A DNA stretch of 14,377 nucleotides, taken from the NCBI GenBank assembly GCA_023439505.1, contig JAEXNR010000060.1:1-14377 (forward strand), read 5' to 3'. Below the pieces are notes generated by a model. The model was not told where the DNA came from and did not search any database. It saw only the letters and a program-made list of their open reading frames with translations. Source of the stretch: Bacillota bacterium. Its GTDB lineage: Bacteria; Bacillota; Clostridia; Lachnospirales; Lachnospiraceae. This document shows positions 7,950 to 14,377 of this stretch, piece after piece. The position numbers and the translations under genes are program-made. Position 1 is the stretch's first letter. Each line of letters begins with the position of its first letter.

Positions 7950-8743
7950 TTAATACACTTGGATAAAGGCATCTGTAAATCCAGCTGCTTTGGCTTTAAC
8001 CAGCATCTTATCTGCGTTTGACTTATTCTTAAATGCTCCGATCTGAACTTTATATAGATTGTCAGAGTTACTTTTATCCTCATCCTTCTTTTCTACATAC
8101 ATGACACCAGTATAATCACAGACTCCTTTGGCAATTTCTGCAGCTGTCTCTTCCCAAAAATTCATACTTCCCATCATGTTAACTGCTTCCTTCTGATTTG
8201 TCATAAAAGCACATTCTACGAGGATTGAAGCCTTTGTACCCATTGTGTTACAGTTACACAAGGCTAATTGTGCTGGTGTAATACCTCTATTTTTCTGCTT
8301 TGTCCCTTGTGACAACTGATTTAATACCTTAGTCGCAAATGTCTTACTGTCCTTGGGATAATGACTGTGAATATAAATCCCGACACCCTCTGCTGAATTA
8401 AAACTATCTCCGTCTCCATAAGCGTTAAAATGAATGGATACCGAGTATTCGCATCCTGCATTTTTGATTGTCTGTTGTCTCTTCGTAAGTGCAGTATCCT
8501 CATCATCATAGGCATTGCTATCATCAAAACCAGACTTTATAACATCAAATCCGCACCGTTCCAATTCACTGACCAGAAGCATTGCTACTCCGACATTTGC
8601 GATATGCTCTCTGATCGTAGTTCCTTTTTTAACATCAATGACACCATCCTTTTCTAAATCAATATCCTGCGACATGGGTGGTGTCCGCTTTCCGGCCGTA
8701 TTGGATTCATGACCTGCATCGACTGAATTTTAATCCTGTTCAT
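7950..8743 (-). pseudogene. phage N-acetylmuramoyl-L-alanine amidase with SPOR tail, frameshifted near the start
   Basis: Endolysin that would cut the amide bond between muramic acid and the stem peptide. The Amidase_3 fold is plain: REHIANV (zinc Glu), YSVSIHFNAYGDG (zinc His) and ILVECAFMTN (catalytic Glu). About 35 C-terminal residues (LYKVQIGAF...FIQVY) form a SPOR-like peptidoglycan-binding segment. The natural start is ATG 8743, with GGAGG nine bases upstream and a 14-base overlap with the holin end, reading MNRIKI. The family motif VDAGHESNTAGKRTPP, with the first zinc His, then continues in another frame. One missing base near 8726, for example ATTTCA shortened to ATTCA, explains this. 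The remaining ATG at 8675 would give 241 residues without that His and has no ribosome site. So it is probably inactive, unless the shift is a sequencing error or is bypassed in translation. Confidence 0.8.
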
Positions 8744-9143
8744 TCTTATCATCCTCCTTCAACTGTTCCAGTACTTCCTTTAACTTCTGTGGGATGGGTA
8801 ACCCGATTTTCCCGGTATTCTCTAAGATGCTGATACCCTCATTGGATAGGTAGAAAAAAATAACGGCAGTACGAATTGCACCACCGTTTCCAATAATTCT
8901 ACTATCAATGATATGAGCGACGCTTACGATAATAAAAATAAGTACCTTCTTACATATTCCTCGAAATCCAATTTCACTGGACAACTTTTTCTCAAGGATT
9001 GCTACCATGACACCGGTCAGATAATCAATTACTACAAATGCAATCAGTGCATACAAAAAACCATCCATCCCTCCAAGAAACCATCCAATCCACCCTCCAG
9101 CTAGTGCAAAGATCAGCTGGATCGTATTCATTACTCCTTTCAT
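8730..9143 (-). CDS. phage holin, holin_4/TcdE-like family
   Basis: Small membrane protein expected to form pores in the cytoplasmic membrane so that the amidase can reach the cell wall. Of 137 residues, hydrophobic segments lie at about 7-27, 30-50, 66-86 and 88-106, with the family-typical IDYLTGVMVAILEKKLSSEIGFRGICKK stretch between the second and third (split here by family custom into DYLTG and SSEIGFRG). The C-terminus is charged (LKEVLEQLKEDDKNEQD). The ribosome site GGAGG lies eight bases before ATG. The gene follows the tail protein by 25 bp and overlaps the natural amidase start, which is standard lysis-cassette order. Its coding frame is intact. The family also includes holins used for toxin release, but the neighbours here point to phage lysis. 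Confidence 0.85.
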   Translation of the reverse strand: MKGVMNTIQLIFALAGGWIGWFLGGMDGFLYALIAFVVIDYLTGVMVAILEKKLSSEIGFRGICKKVLIFIIVSVAHIIDSRIIGNGGAIRTAVIFFYLSNEGISILENTGKIGLPIPQKLKEVLEQLKEDDKNEQD

Positions 9144-9168
9144 CTCTCATTCCTCCATTATATTATTT

Positions 9169-10068
9169 TTATGAACTGCCATCTTCATAGGTCAATGTAT
9201 AAGTAATCTTCATAGTTTTATCTGCAGTCTTTGTAATCGGGGTCGACAAGTTGTTAATCGTTGCCAGATAATATGGATTTACTGCTATCATACAGTAATA
9301 ATTATTTGGATTGATTGCAATCAGGAACATAAATGTTTTATAAAATATTACAGGATGCCTGAAATAATACCCATTATAAAACCATGCTCCTAAAGACGAA
9401 AGAGCCTGTGCAATAATGCATGTGTCATCCGGCCGGATAACTCTGTCACCATATACAACGGAACCATTCGGCAGCCTGCATATACCCATATTGTACGTTT
9501 CCTTGCTTAAAGTACCTCCAGTAATAATTTCTTTCACATCAACAAAATTACTTAGGTTTACCTTATAAACCACCTCAGTCGCATAGTAATAATAATAGGA
9601 ATTCGATAGGCTGGTATTACACTTTGCCAGATATACAAATCCATTAGAAATCACTGGAACATAATAATTACTATTTCCTATAATGTAGGCCAGTGTACAT
9701 CCACTTAAGGTTTGATAACCTAAATCTGTAAGTGTATAGTCGTCTTTCTTAATTTTTACAACATATAAAGAACCGTCCCCAGTCTTATTTGCATTTGTAT
9801 AAAAACCATACCAGTATCCATCATATCCATCTATGAAAAGAAGTGTATCTTCTGAAAAACTGTTTGGATTTGGAAAAGCAATCGTAATATTCTCACTTTC
9901 CACAAAGTCCGAATATATGATACTGGTATTCGTCTGTGAAAGATACCCCATAGGCAAAGAATGTTTTCTGATGATGATGGAATCTCTTGTCTGACTAATT
10001 GAATACATTTGTGGCAATTTATTAATATCATCTGGTTCTATTGAAACCATTCGATAGCCACATCTCAT
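9169..10068 (-). CDS. phage tail/receptor-binding type protein, 5'-truncated
   Basis: The frame from ATG 10068 gives 299 residues, rich in Tyr, Asn, Ser and Thr with repeated beta-strand-like phrases (GYDGYWYGFYTNAN, SNSYYYYYATEVVYKV). It ends in KTADKTMKITYTLTYEDGSS. I associate that ending with tail or receptor-binding proteins encoded just before holin and lysin in Clostridia phages; no catalytic motif is visible. The frame stays open to ATG 10179, but those extra 37 codons overlap, out of frame, the C-terminal coding part of the SIR2-like gene and are probably not real. ATG 10068 has no ribosome site, and the start MRCGYRMVSIEPDD looks like mid-protein sequence. The true 5' part therefore seems lost at a junction near 10070. 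It is probably not expressed as a functional tail component. Confidence 0.65.
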   Translation of the reverse strand: MRCGYRMVSIEPDDINKLPQMYSISQTRDSIIIRKHSLPMGYLSQTNTSIIYSDFVESENITIAFPNPNSFSEDTLLFIDGYDGYWYGFYTNANKTGDGSLYVVKIKKDDYTLTDLGYQTLSGCTLAYIIGNSNYYVPVISNGFVYLAKCNTSLSNSYYYYYATEVVYKVNLSNFVDVKEIITGGTLSKETYNMGICRLPNGSVVYGDRVIRPDDTCIIAQALSSLGAWFYNGYYFRHPVIFYKTFMFLIAINPNNYYCMIAVNPYYLATINNLSTPITKTADKTMKITYTLTYEDGSS

Positions 10069-10069
10069 G

Positions 10070-11192
10070 CTATTGCTTGTTGAGGACTCCAAAAGATTTC
10101 TTGTTATAAATATCAACTTTTTCACATTGAAATAACTTTTGAGAAAAATTAGTTTCAATAAATATTTTGTCGTTTTCATCGAAATAATAGAAAATTACTC
10201 TGGTCAATTTTTATTATTGATTATTGCATTAAATATATGTGCGTCGTTGTTAGGTGACATTCCAATAATGTACAATTCTCCTTCTATCTTGCTGAAACTA
10301 TCCAAGTAATATTCTGTTGCCATATTTAATTCAGGGTGTAAAATCTTTGTCATTATCAATCTATGTTCTAATGGTTTTTCTTCTTTTAGTTTATCTACCT
10401 GTAGTTTAAAGGCATCATCGTTTGTATACTTATCAGCAAAACTTTCAGATTCCAAAATCAGGCGATGGTTATCGCTTATCGTCTTATATTTTAATTTACC
10501 ACTATAATTCAAAAGAGCATTACAAAAGCAATGTTTCATATCATCAAAAGCAACTGTATCGCCGTCAGTCTTTCTAATATATCCTAGAACATTATTTTCA
10601 TTTTCGCTATTTATTAAAACTGAAAAATCCCCATGAAGGTTGTAAACTTCTTTTCCTGTTAGTTTCTCAATATTGTTATCATAATTCAAGGTATATATCT
10701 TATCAAAAGTTTGAAAATAGCGTCTAACCTTTTTATTTTGTTTCATATTTGTAAAGATTTCTTGAATTTTCCCACTGTTATATATTGCGTCTAGTATCAG
10801 ATGTTCAAATCCTTGTACAGCAGATTGTCTGTTTCCCTCTAAATCAATATTTTTCAGAAAAACATATGTACAACAAAAAACCAATCTACAAGCATTATAT
10901 CATAAGGATTTTTAATTACCGTATCATAACGTGCCTTAAAGTCATTTAAAGCCTCTGAAGTATCCTCATCAGCAACAAACGAATCATAACCACCTTCACG
11001 GATTTTATTAGCCTCTCCAACGAAATTTTCTAATAAGTAAATAATCTCATTTCCTGTAAGTTCATTTCCAAACATCTTACTATAGCTATCAAGTTTAGCA
11101 CGATATTTAATTCTCTTCATAATAAAATTACTGCTGTATGCATTCCCCCCAAATTGAATGTTAATACCATTTCCTAATAATAAATTATTCAT
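10070..11192 (-). pseudogene. SIR2-like (NAD-binding, defence-type) protein, interrupted by two one-base frameshifts
   Basis: SIR2-fold proteins of this kind usually act as NAD-cleaving effectors of anti-phage defence (family knowledge). The first frame, from ATG 11192 with GGAGAG six bases upstream, shows NNLLLGNGINIQFGG, the NAD-binding GxG loop, and breaks at ...VVHMFF. One extra T in the T5 run complementary to 10858-10862 restores LKNIDLEGN. The second frame has YTLNYD..VYNLHGDFS, the Asn-Asp and catalytic-type His of SIR2 folds, and YIIGMSPNNDAHIFN. It breaks at an A5 run (complement of 10208-10212). One extra A gives KLTRVIFYYFDENDKIFIETNFS and so on, ending at TAG 10072-10070. The restored protein has about 374 residues, a normal length. 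The tail-protein fragment begins right after it. SIR2-like assignment is good; AbiH-like families share the same N-terminal motif and are the alternative. Confidence 0.7.
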
Positions 11193-11252
11193 ATTTTTCT
11201 CTCCAATCTTTATTACTTATTGCCTTCAAAAGGCATTCTAATGTTATCAAAT

Positions 11253-11390
11253 TCAATATGGTATTTTATACAAATTACATTTGAGACAATCATAATTGAT
11301 AAATTCCGGTTTTCTTTTTTTGACATAGTCATCTTCAATATTTTTATTAAATAGTATATCAGCAAAAAAGATACCATAATTATACAGCAT
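11253..11390 (-). CDS. small unknown open frame before the SIR2-like gene
   Basis: A 45-residue frame (ATG 11390-11388, TGA 11255-11253) starts MLYNYGIFFADILFNKN and ends INYDCLKCNLYKIPY. It holds a charged stretch and a CLKC pair, so it looks more protein-like than random intergenic DNA. There is no ribosome site; a GTG five codons earlier lies nearer the iterated motifs but has none either. It may be the C-terminal end of a lost gene. It lies 60 bp before the SIR2-like start. Not recognised. Confidence 0.25.
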   Translation of the reverse strand: MLYNYGIFFADILFNKNIEDDYVKKRKPEFINYDCLKCNLYKIPY

Positions 11391-11422
11391 ATTCGACTGA
11401 TTCACACTATATTTTTAATTTA

Positions 11423-11476
11423 TTTGCCAAAAAGTATCCCTTTTGCCAAATCGTATCTACTTCCGCCAAAACGTAC
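11423..11476. repeat. three iterated 15-bp motifs, about 20 bp apart
   Basis: TTTGCCAAAAAGTAT (11423), TTTGCCAAATCGTAT (11442) and TCCGCCAAAACGTAC (11462) are imperfect direct repeats with spacings of 19 and 20 bases, close to two helical turns. A weaker fourth match, TTTCCAAAAAGTACT, lies at about 11733-11747. Such arrays bind a repressor or iteron protein, or form the multiple end repeats of some insertion sequences such as the IS21 family. No matching transposase is visible. Confidence 0.5.
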
Positions 11477-11478
11477 AA

Positions 11479-11514
11479 AATTCCTTACCCCCCATCCCAG
11501 GAAAGTAAGGAATT
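11479..11514. repeat. inverted repeat beside the iterated motifs
   Basis: AATTCCTTAC (11479-11488) and GTAAGGAATT (11505-11514) are perfect 10-bp arms around a 16-base C-rich loop. There is no U-tract on either side, so this is not a plain terminator. It starts two bases after the third iterated motif and may belong to the same element end. Confidence 0.45.
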
Positions 11515-11581
11515 CCGCCTCAAATCTCATCTAAAACACACCTACATCTTTGCGCTAAAACCGCTACACCCCTTGATTTTC

Positions 11582-11704
11582 CTAGCCTTTCCTCTCCAGC
11601 AAGCAAACTGTCTCCACGTGCCTTGAGGAGATAAAAAAGATGACCTCTAAACCTAATACCCCCTTAGCATCGGATAATACTTTCCAAAAATCTACCTTCG
11701 TGAT
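11582..11704 (-). pseudogene. doubtful C-terminal coding remnant ending in HVETVCLLERKG
   Basis: After a TAA at 11707-11705, 40 codons are open on the minus strand (ITKVDFWKVLSDAKG ... SSRHVETVCLLERKG) and stop at TAG 11584-11582. The SxHVETVxLL string is characteristic of the C-terminus of RlmD-type 23S rRNA uracil methyltransferases, whose 3' end is a known integration site of mobile elements. The preceding residues do not look like that enzyme, so this is at best a recombined scrap; chance is possible. Confidence 0.22.
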
Positions 11705-11798
11705 TTATTTTTGAACAAAAGTCTTAAGCTATTTCCAAAAAGTACTCGTCAGGTAGAATAATCTTCCCCACTATATGGAGCTCAATAAAAATAAGATC

Positions 11799-12013
11799 TC
11801 AATGAAGTTTTTCAGAAATATTGTTGTTTCTAACATAACCCGGAATACACGAAATCACTCCTGAACAATGTAACTCCTTTTTGTGATCTAGATAGCTACA
11901 ACCACTATAATCTTGTTCCGTTTGAACATTATATAACCATTTTTATCAAATAGTGCCCCTGGGAAATATCTCAGATGATGATACCATTTTCCATCCTCTC
12001 TGGTATAATAAAG
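11799..12013 (-). pseudogene. frameshifted C-terminal remnant of an unknown protein
   Basis: From 12013 the frame reads LYYTREDGKWYHHLRYFPG, then ALFDKNGYIMFK. Adding one A at the AAA run complementary to 11921-11923 lets it continue as TEQDYSGCSYLDHKKELHC, SGVISCIPGYVR, and stop at TGA 11801-11799. The join gives about 71 coherent residues, far better than either frame alone. The pattern (GALFDxNGYIxF, then IPGYVR) recalls C-terminal parts of restriction or HNH-type proteins, but I cannot name the family. The 5' part is missing; an inverted repeat and an IS110 fragment begin just beyond. Confidence 0.45.
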
Positions 12014-12014
12014 T

Positions 12015-12031
12015 CATAGCAAAAAGCTATG
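12015..12031. repeat. short perfect inverted repeat
   Basis: CATAGC, AAAAA, GCTATG: six-base arms with a five-base loop, at the boundary between the decayed 11799-12013 remnant and the region leading into the IS110 fragment. There is no T-tract for termination. It may mark the end of an inserted segment; it may also be chance. Confidence 0.3.
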
Positions 12032-12106
12032 CTAATTCTTATTAAAATCTATATCTAAGTTGGTAAAGGAGTTCTTCCTTTCATGATTCATTCCAACTAT
12101 TGATAC

Positions 12107-12325
12107 GTGAATAAAGTTCTAATTGGAGAAGCATTAAATCCGTATTTACATGATTATTACAGCAAAAAGAAAGAATCCAAACCGAAAATGGTAGCCCTCG
12201 GTGCTATCATGCATAAGGTTTCAAATATAATCTTCGTTGTCCTAAGGAACAATTCAGCTTTTGAATTACATTCTCCTGAACAACATCGAAACAGTTACAG
12301 ACAGCCAGAGCTGATAGCTGCATAA
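12107..12325 (+). pseudogene. IS110-family transposase, C-terminal fragment
   Basis: About 72 codons remain. NPYLHDYYSKKKESKPKMVA, then LGAIMHKVSNIIFVVLRNN and FELHSPEQH, match the C-terminal transposase_20 part of IS110/IS902 enzymes, DEDD-type transposases that move circular intermediates. The N-terminal RuvC-like domain is absent, and stops precede the fragment in all three frames within about 40 bases. The stop codon lies 4 bp from the stop of the convergent NTPase remnant, so the joint is tight. Non-functional scar of a past insertion. Confidence 0.7.
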
Positions 12326-12329
12326 AAAT

Positions 12330-13159
12330 TCAATCACCAATAAAACCTCTTTTCAAAATCTTGTTTAAGACTGACACAAGTATTTCTTTTACAAAATCAT
12401 CCAACTCCTCACAACTATTTGTAAATTCAACCAGTTTAATATAATATTTAGCTTTAAGCAAGAGAAAGATATCCCTATTTCCAGCATCCATATCCGCATA
12501 TACATTTCTAAATATACCTTGGTTCAAATAATAATTTGTTTCAAGAGCAATATTTGAACGAATTTCATTGTAAGAAATATCTTTAAACAAGCGGAAGGGA
12601 GCGGCTCTCAAAAAATATTTTTTATCAAAATAAGCTGCAATATTATCGCAGGCATTTCTGCATATTATATGATAATACTGATATATATTGATTAAAAAAA
12701 TATTAGTTGATTTTCCTGATGTTAAAAATGATTTGTACTTATCAGAGATTTTGTCCAAAAAGTCCACATTATGTTTATCAATTTCATCAAAAATAAATAT
12801 TAATTTCTTTCTACTGGCTTCATTCACTTTATCAATTAATGACCCAAATGCTGTCTTTCTTTCAAAATAGGCAGTTACTCTCTGTTGCAAAAATTCCTCT
12901 GTTTTATCTTTTTTTGAAACAAGAACTTCTTTCAACCTCGCCTGAATACTTGACTTAAAATTAATCAGCTTAAGTGGCATACAGACTTCAGCAACAAAAT
13001 CAGCAATACCCTCACTCTCTTCTTGAACAATTTCCAAAGCTGTTACTTTATAAACATTTGTTGTGCTAAAAGTTATTTCTCTTATTAATCTATTTCAGCT
13101 GAACGTACAGAATGGGTTGAAATATGACGTATGAATAAATCATTATTATTTGAACGCAA
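12330..13159 (-). pseudogene. P-loop NTPase (AAA/KAP-like) remnant lacking Walker A
   Basis: The longest frame (from TTG 13037) has KKLIFIFDEIDKHNVDF, a Walker B with the DExD-like catalytic acid, about 78 residues in, followed by helical, Lys-rich sequence to TGA 12332-12330. It continues upstream in frame to 13094. Restoring one T in the TT complementary to 13087-13088 joins it to FIRHISTHSVRSAEID and to a TTG at 13159, which has GAGGTGA five bases upstream. Even so, no Walker A (GxxxxGKT) is present, so the N-terminal third was lost where the IS66 fragment begins at 13165. Such P-loop proteins are common in defence and signalling loci, but the function here is unknown. Confidence 0.6.
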
Positions 13160-13164
13160 AAATA

Positions 13165-13407
13165 TCACCTCATTTTAGATAGCATTTTTATTCCATATAC
13201 CAGGGTCTTGACATGATAAAACATATCACGGGATGCCACTTGACGCTTTTCTTTTCTAATTTCAGGCGAAAGATCCTTCATTTCATCTTCTAGTTTGAAC
13301 AGAAGATCGATCAGATCTCGACCTTCAGCACCTTTCGATCCGGGAATCTCTTTTCCTCGGCTATCCAAAGGAATGCTTTCTATCATATACCGGCGATAAT
13401 GGGAATC
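13165..13407 (-). pseudogene. IS66-family transposase fragment (minus copy)
   Basis: The minus frame reads SHYRRYMIESIPLDSRGKE, then GSKGAEGRDLIDLLFKLEDE and LSPEIRKEKRQ. This is the central segment of IS66 transposases (HxRRYF..AIP..., then SxGAEGRD, then LSPEERxxKR). After QVASRDMF the similarity ends and TGA follows, so both the catalytic N-terminal part and the C-terminal part are missing. Its residues differ from those of the plus-strand IS66 copy next to it, so it came from a different IS66 element rather than a recent duplication. It abuts the NTPase remnant. Confidence 0.65.
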
Positions 13408-13422
13408 TTCCCATTATCGCCG
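13391..13422. repeat. perfect 32-bp palindrome joining two inverted IS66 fragments
   Basis: CGGCGATAATGGGAA (13391-13405) and its exact reverse complement (13408-13422) are separated by TC. Read outwards on either strand, each arm encodes SHYRR of an IS66 transposase, so the palindrome lies exactly at the head-to-head joint of the two fragments. Confidence 0.85.
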
Positions 13423-13997
13423 AAGGTATGACGAAGCCGTTAAATCATTGCCAAAAGCAAGCCCCAAAAATGCACTTGCCTATCTTGCATTGAAACAAAT
13501 CCAGGCTATTTACAGAGAAGAAAACAAGCTCTGTGACATGTCTTCCGAGGAACGATTGAAACATCGCCAGCTCACGGTAAAACCCTTGGTAGATGCTTAT
13601 TTCGCATGGGTAAAACAAAACGAGGGCAAGGTTTCCTGCTAAAAGTAAAACCCACAATGGTTTTACTTATTCCATCAATCAAGAGAAATATCTCAAAGTA
13701 TTCCTTGAAGATGGAGACGTTCCAATGGATAACAATTCTGCTGAACAATCAATTCGATCTTTTTGTGTAGGAAAGAAAAACTGGATGATGATAGATACAA
13801 TCGCTGGTGCTAACTCCAGTGCTATTATTTATAGCCTAGCAGAGACAGCGAAAGCGAATAATTTGAAGCCTTATGATTATTTTGAATATCTACTGACAGA
13901 GATTCCGAAACATCTGGATGAAAAGGACAACAGTTTCTGTGAGGATCTGCTCCCTTGGTCGGATAAGCTTCCGAGTCACTGTAGAAAGTCATTATAA
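13409..13997 (+). pseudogene. IS66-family transposase, C-terminal half, frameshifted (plus copy)
   Basis: The frame reads SHYRRRYDEAVKSLPKASPK through LVDAYFAWVKQNEGKV, then hits TAA. Dropping one T from GTTTCC (about 13632-13634) restores PAKSKTHNGFTYSINQEKYL, VFLEDGDVPMDNNSAEQSIR, SFCVGKKNWMMIDTIAGANS and the C-terminal domain ending at TAA 13997. That is the typical IS66 TnpC end, with DNNxAEQxIRxFxxGKKNW including the last acidic catalytic residue, and the LPW motif of the C-terminal domain. The first DDE residues are lost at the palindrome, so the protein cannot transpose. The IS66 right-end sequence follows. Confidence 0.75.
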
Positions 13998-14056
13998 AAA
14001 TGCGCCGCTCATGAGAGCGGTTAGCTTTGTGGGAGTACCCACTATGGAGCGTTTAC
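13998..14056 (+). repeat. probable right end of the IS66 element
   Basis: After the transposase stop come the hairpins CCGCTC-ATGA-GAGCGG (14005-14020) and GTGGG-AGTA-CCCAC (14029-14042), then GGAGCGTTTAC ending at 14056. IS66 elements usually have ends of the form GTAA...TTAC, so 14056 is a plausible right tip. The next eight bases, GTTCGTTA, could be one copy of the 8-bp target duplication; the left end is gone, so this cannot be confirmed here. Confidence 0.45.
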
Positions 14057-14095
14057 GTTCGTTAAATACGAATAGTGTGAATTAAGCTATTTATC

Positions 14096-14377
14096 CTAGC
14101 CTATCTGTTGTAATTTATTCATCCACCAACCTTTATTAAAATATATAGGTCTAACTGGAATCATAACGATATATTCACTGTTTGCCTCTATAATCTTAGA
14201 TGTTCCTGTATATACTAAATCTATATATAAATTAAATGGTTTAACTTTCATTTGAACTATATTTTCAAATTCACTAATATATTGATAGATTTTTTCATTA
14301 CCAATTCCCTCAAAATACGAAAGAGCATTTTTGCCTCCACCAATCATTTCCCACCATTCTATAAAAGGTTGCCATGT
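14096..14377 (-). CDS. unknown protein, 5' end beyond window
   Basis: The minus-strand frame enters at the right edge, open without a visible start (TWQPFIEWWEMIGGGKNALS...), and runs 93 codons to TAG 14098-14096, ending YFNKGWWMNKLQQIG. It is acidic to neutral, Tyr- and Trp-rich, with alternating hydrophobic strands (FNLYIDLVYTG, EYIVMIPVRPIYF) and no membrane segment or signal visible. An internal ATG at 14347 has no ribosome site. I do not recognise the family. The small alpha/beta look would fit an immunity-type protein, but this is a guess. It lies 39 bp beyond the IS66 end and looks intact. Confidence 0.55.
   Translation of the reverse strand, partial: TWQPFIEWWEMIGGGKNALSYFEGIGNEKIYQYISEFENIVQMKVKPFNLYIDLVYTGTSKIIEANSEYIVMIPVRPIYFNKGWWMNKLQQIG

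Noticed and set aside
11423..11476. CRISPR-like array
   Set aside because: The units are only 15 bp with 4-5 bp gaps, imperfect, and no cas genes are present.
594..11620. CGTGGAGAC at both ends as a pair of att sites bounding one element
   Set aside because: The two copies are inverted relative to each other and share only nine bases, so they cannot be a simple attL/attR pair; kept only as a weak remark.
13445..13657. 70-residue minus-strand frame
   Set aside because: It is antisense to the clear IS66 transposase fragment on the plus strand and has no ribosome site.

Overview
The window is AT-rich and its genes have good AGGAGG-type ribosome binding sites. Its protein families (Clostridia-type phage lysis genes, paired serine recombinases, IS66 and IS110 transposases) point to a low-GC Gram-positive of the Clostridia, most likely Lachnospiraceae. 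This is inferred from gene style only. It is an accessory region: nearly every gene lies on the minus strand, and several are truncated or frameshifted.

Layout. At 1-187 is the start of an unknown minus-strand gene with a recognisable promoter. 188-760 holds no intact gene: a hairpin terminator, a doubtful remnant and a G/C-tract hairpin. 761-4914 (minus) is a two-gene toxin-immunity module. A secreted Rhs/YD-repeat protein ends in an AHH-type HNH nuclease, and 53 bp after it comes an ankyrin-repeat protein with an apparently SUKH-like C-terminal domain, probably its immunity protein. 5203-7780 (minus) holds two overlapping serine recombinases. 7892-10068 (minus) is the end of a phage late module: truncated tail protein, holin, SPOR-tailed amidase and a strong terminator. 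The amidase has a one-base frameshift just before its first zinc ligand. 10070-11192 (minus) is a SIR2-like, defence-type gene that becomes a single roughly 374-residue protein if two one-base deletions are undone.

11193-14056 is a graveyard: iterated 15-bp motifs, decayed C-terminal coding pieces, an IS110 transposase tail, a P-loop NTPase lacking Walker A, and two different IS66 transposase fragments joined head to head at a perfect 32-bp palindrome. 14096-14377 is the end of an unknown minus-strand gene.

How it fits together. The recombinases next to a lysis module suggest the integrase end of a serine-integrase prophage or related element whose other genes were lost or replaced. The Rhs nuclease and its partner, and the SIR2-like gene, would be cargo for competition and phage defence. 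The Rhs-immunity pair and the recombinases look intact. The amidase, the SIR2-like gene, the NTPase and the transposases look inactive unless some frameshifts are sequencing errors.
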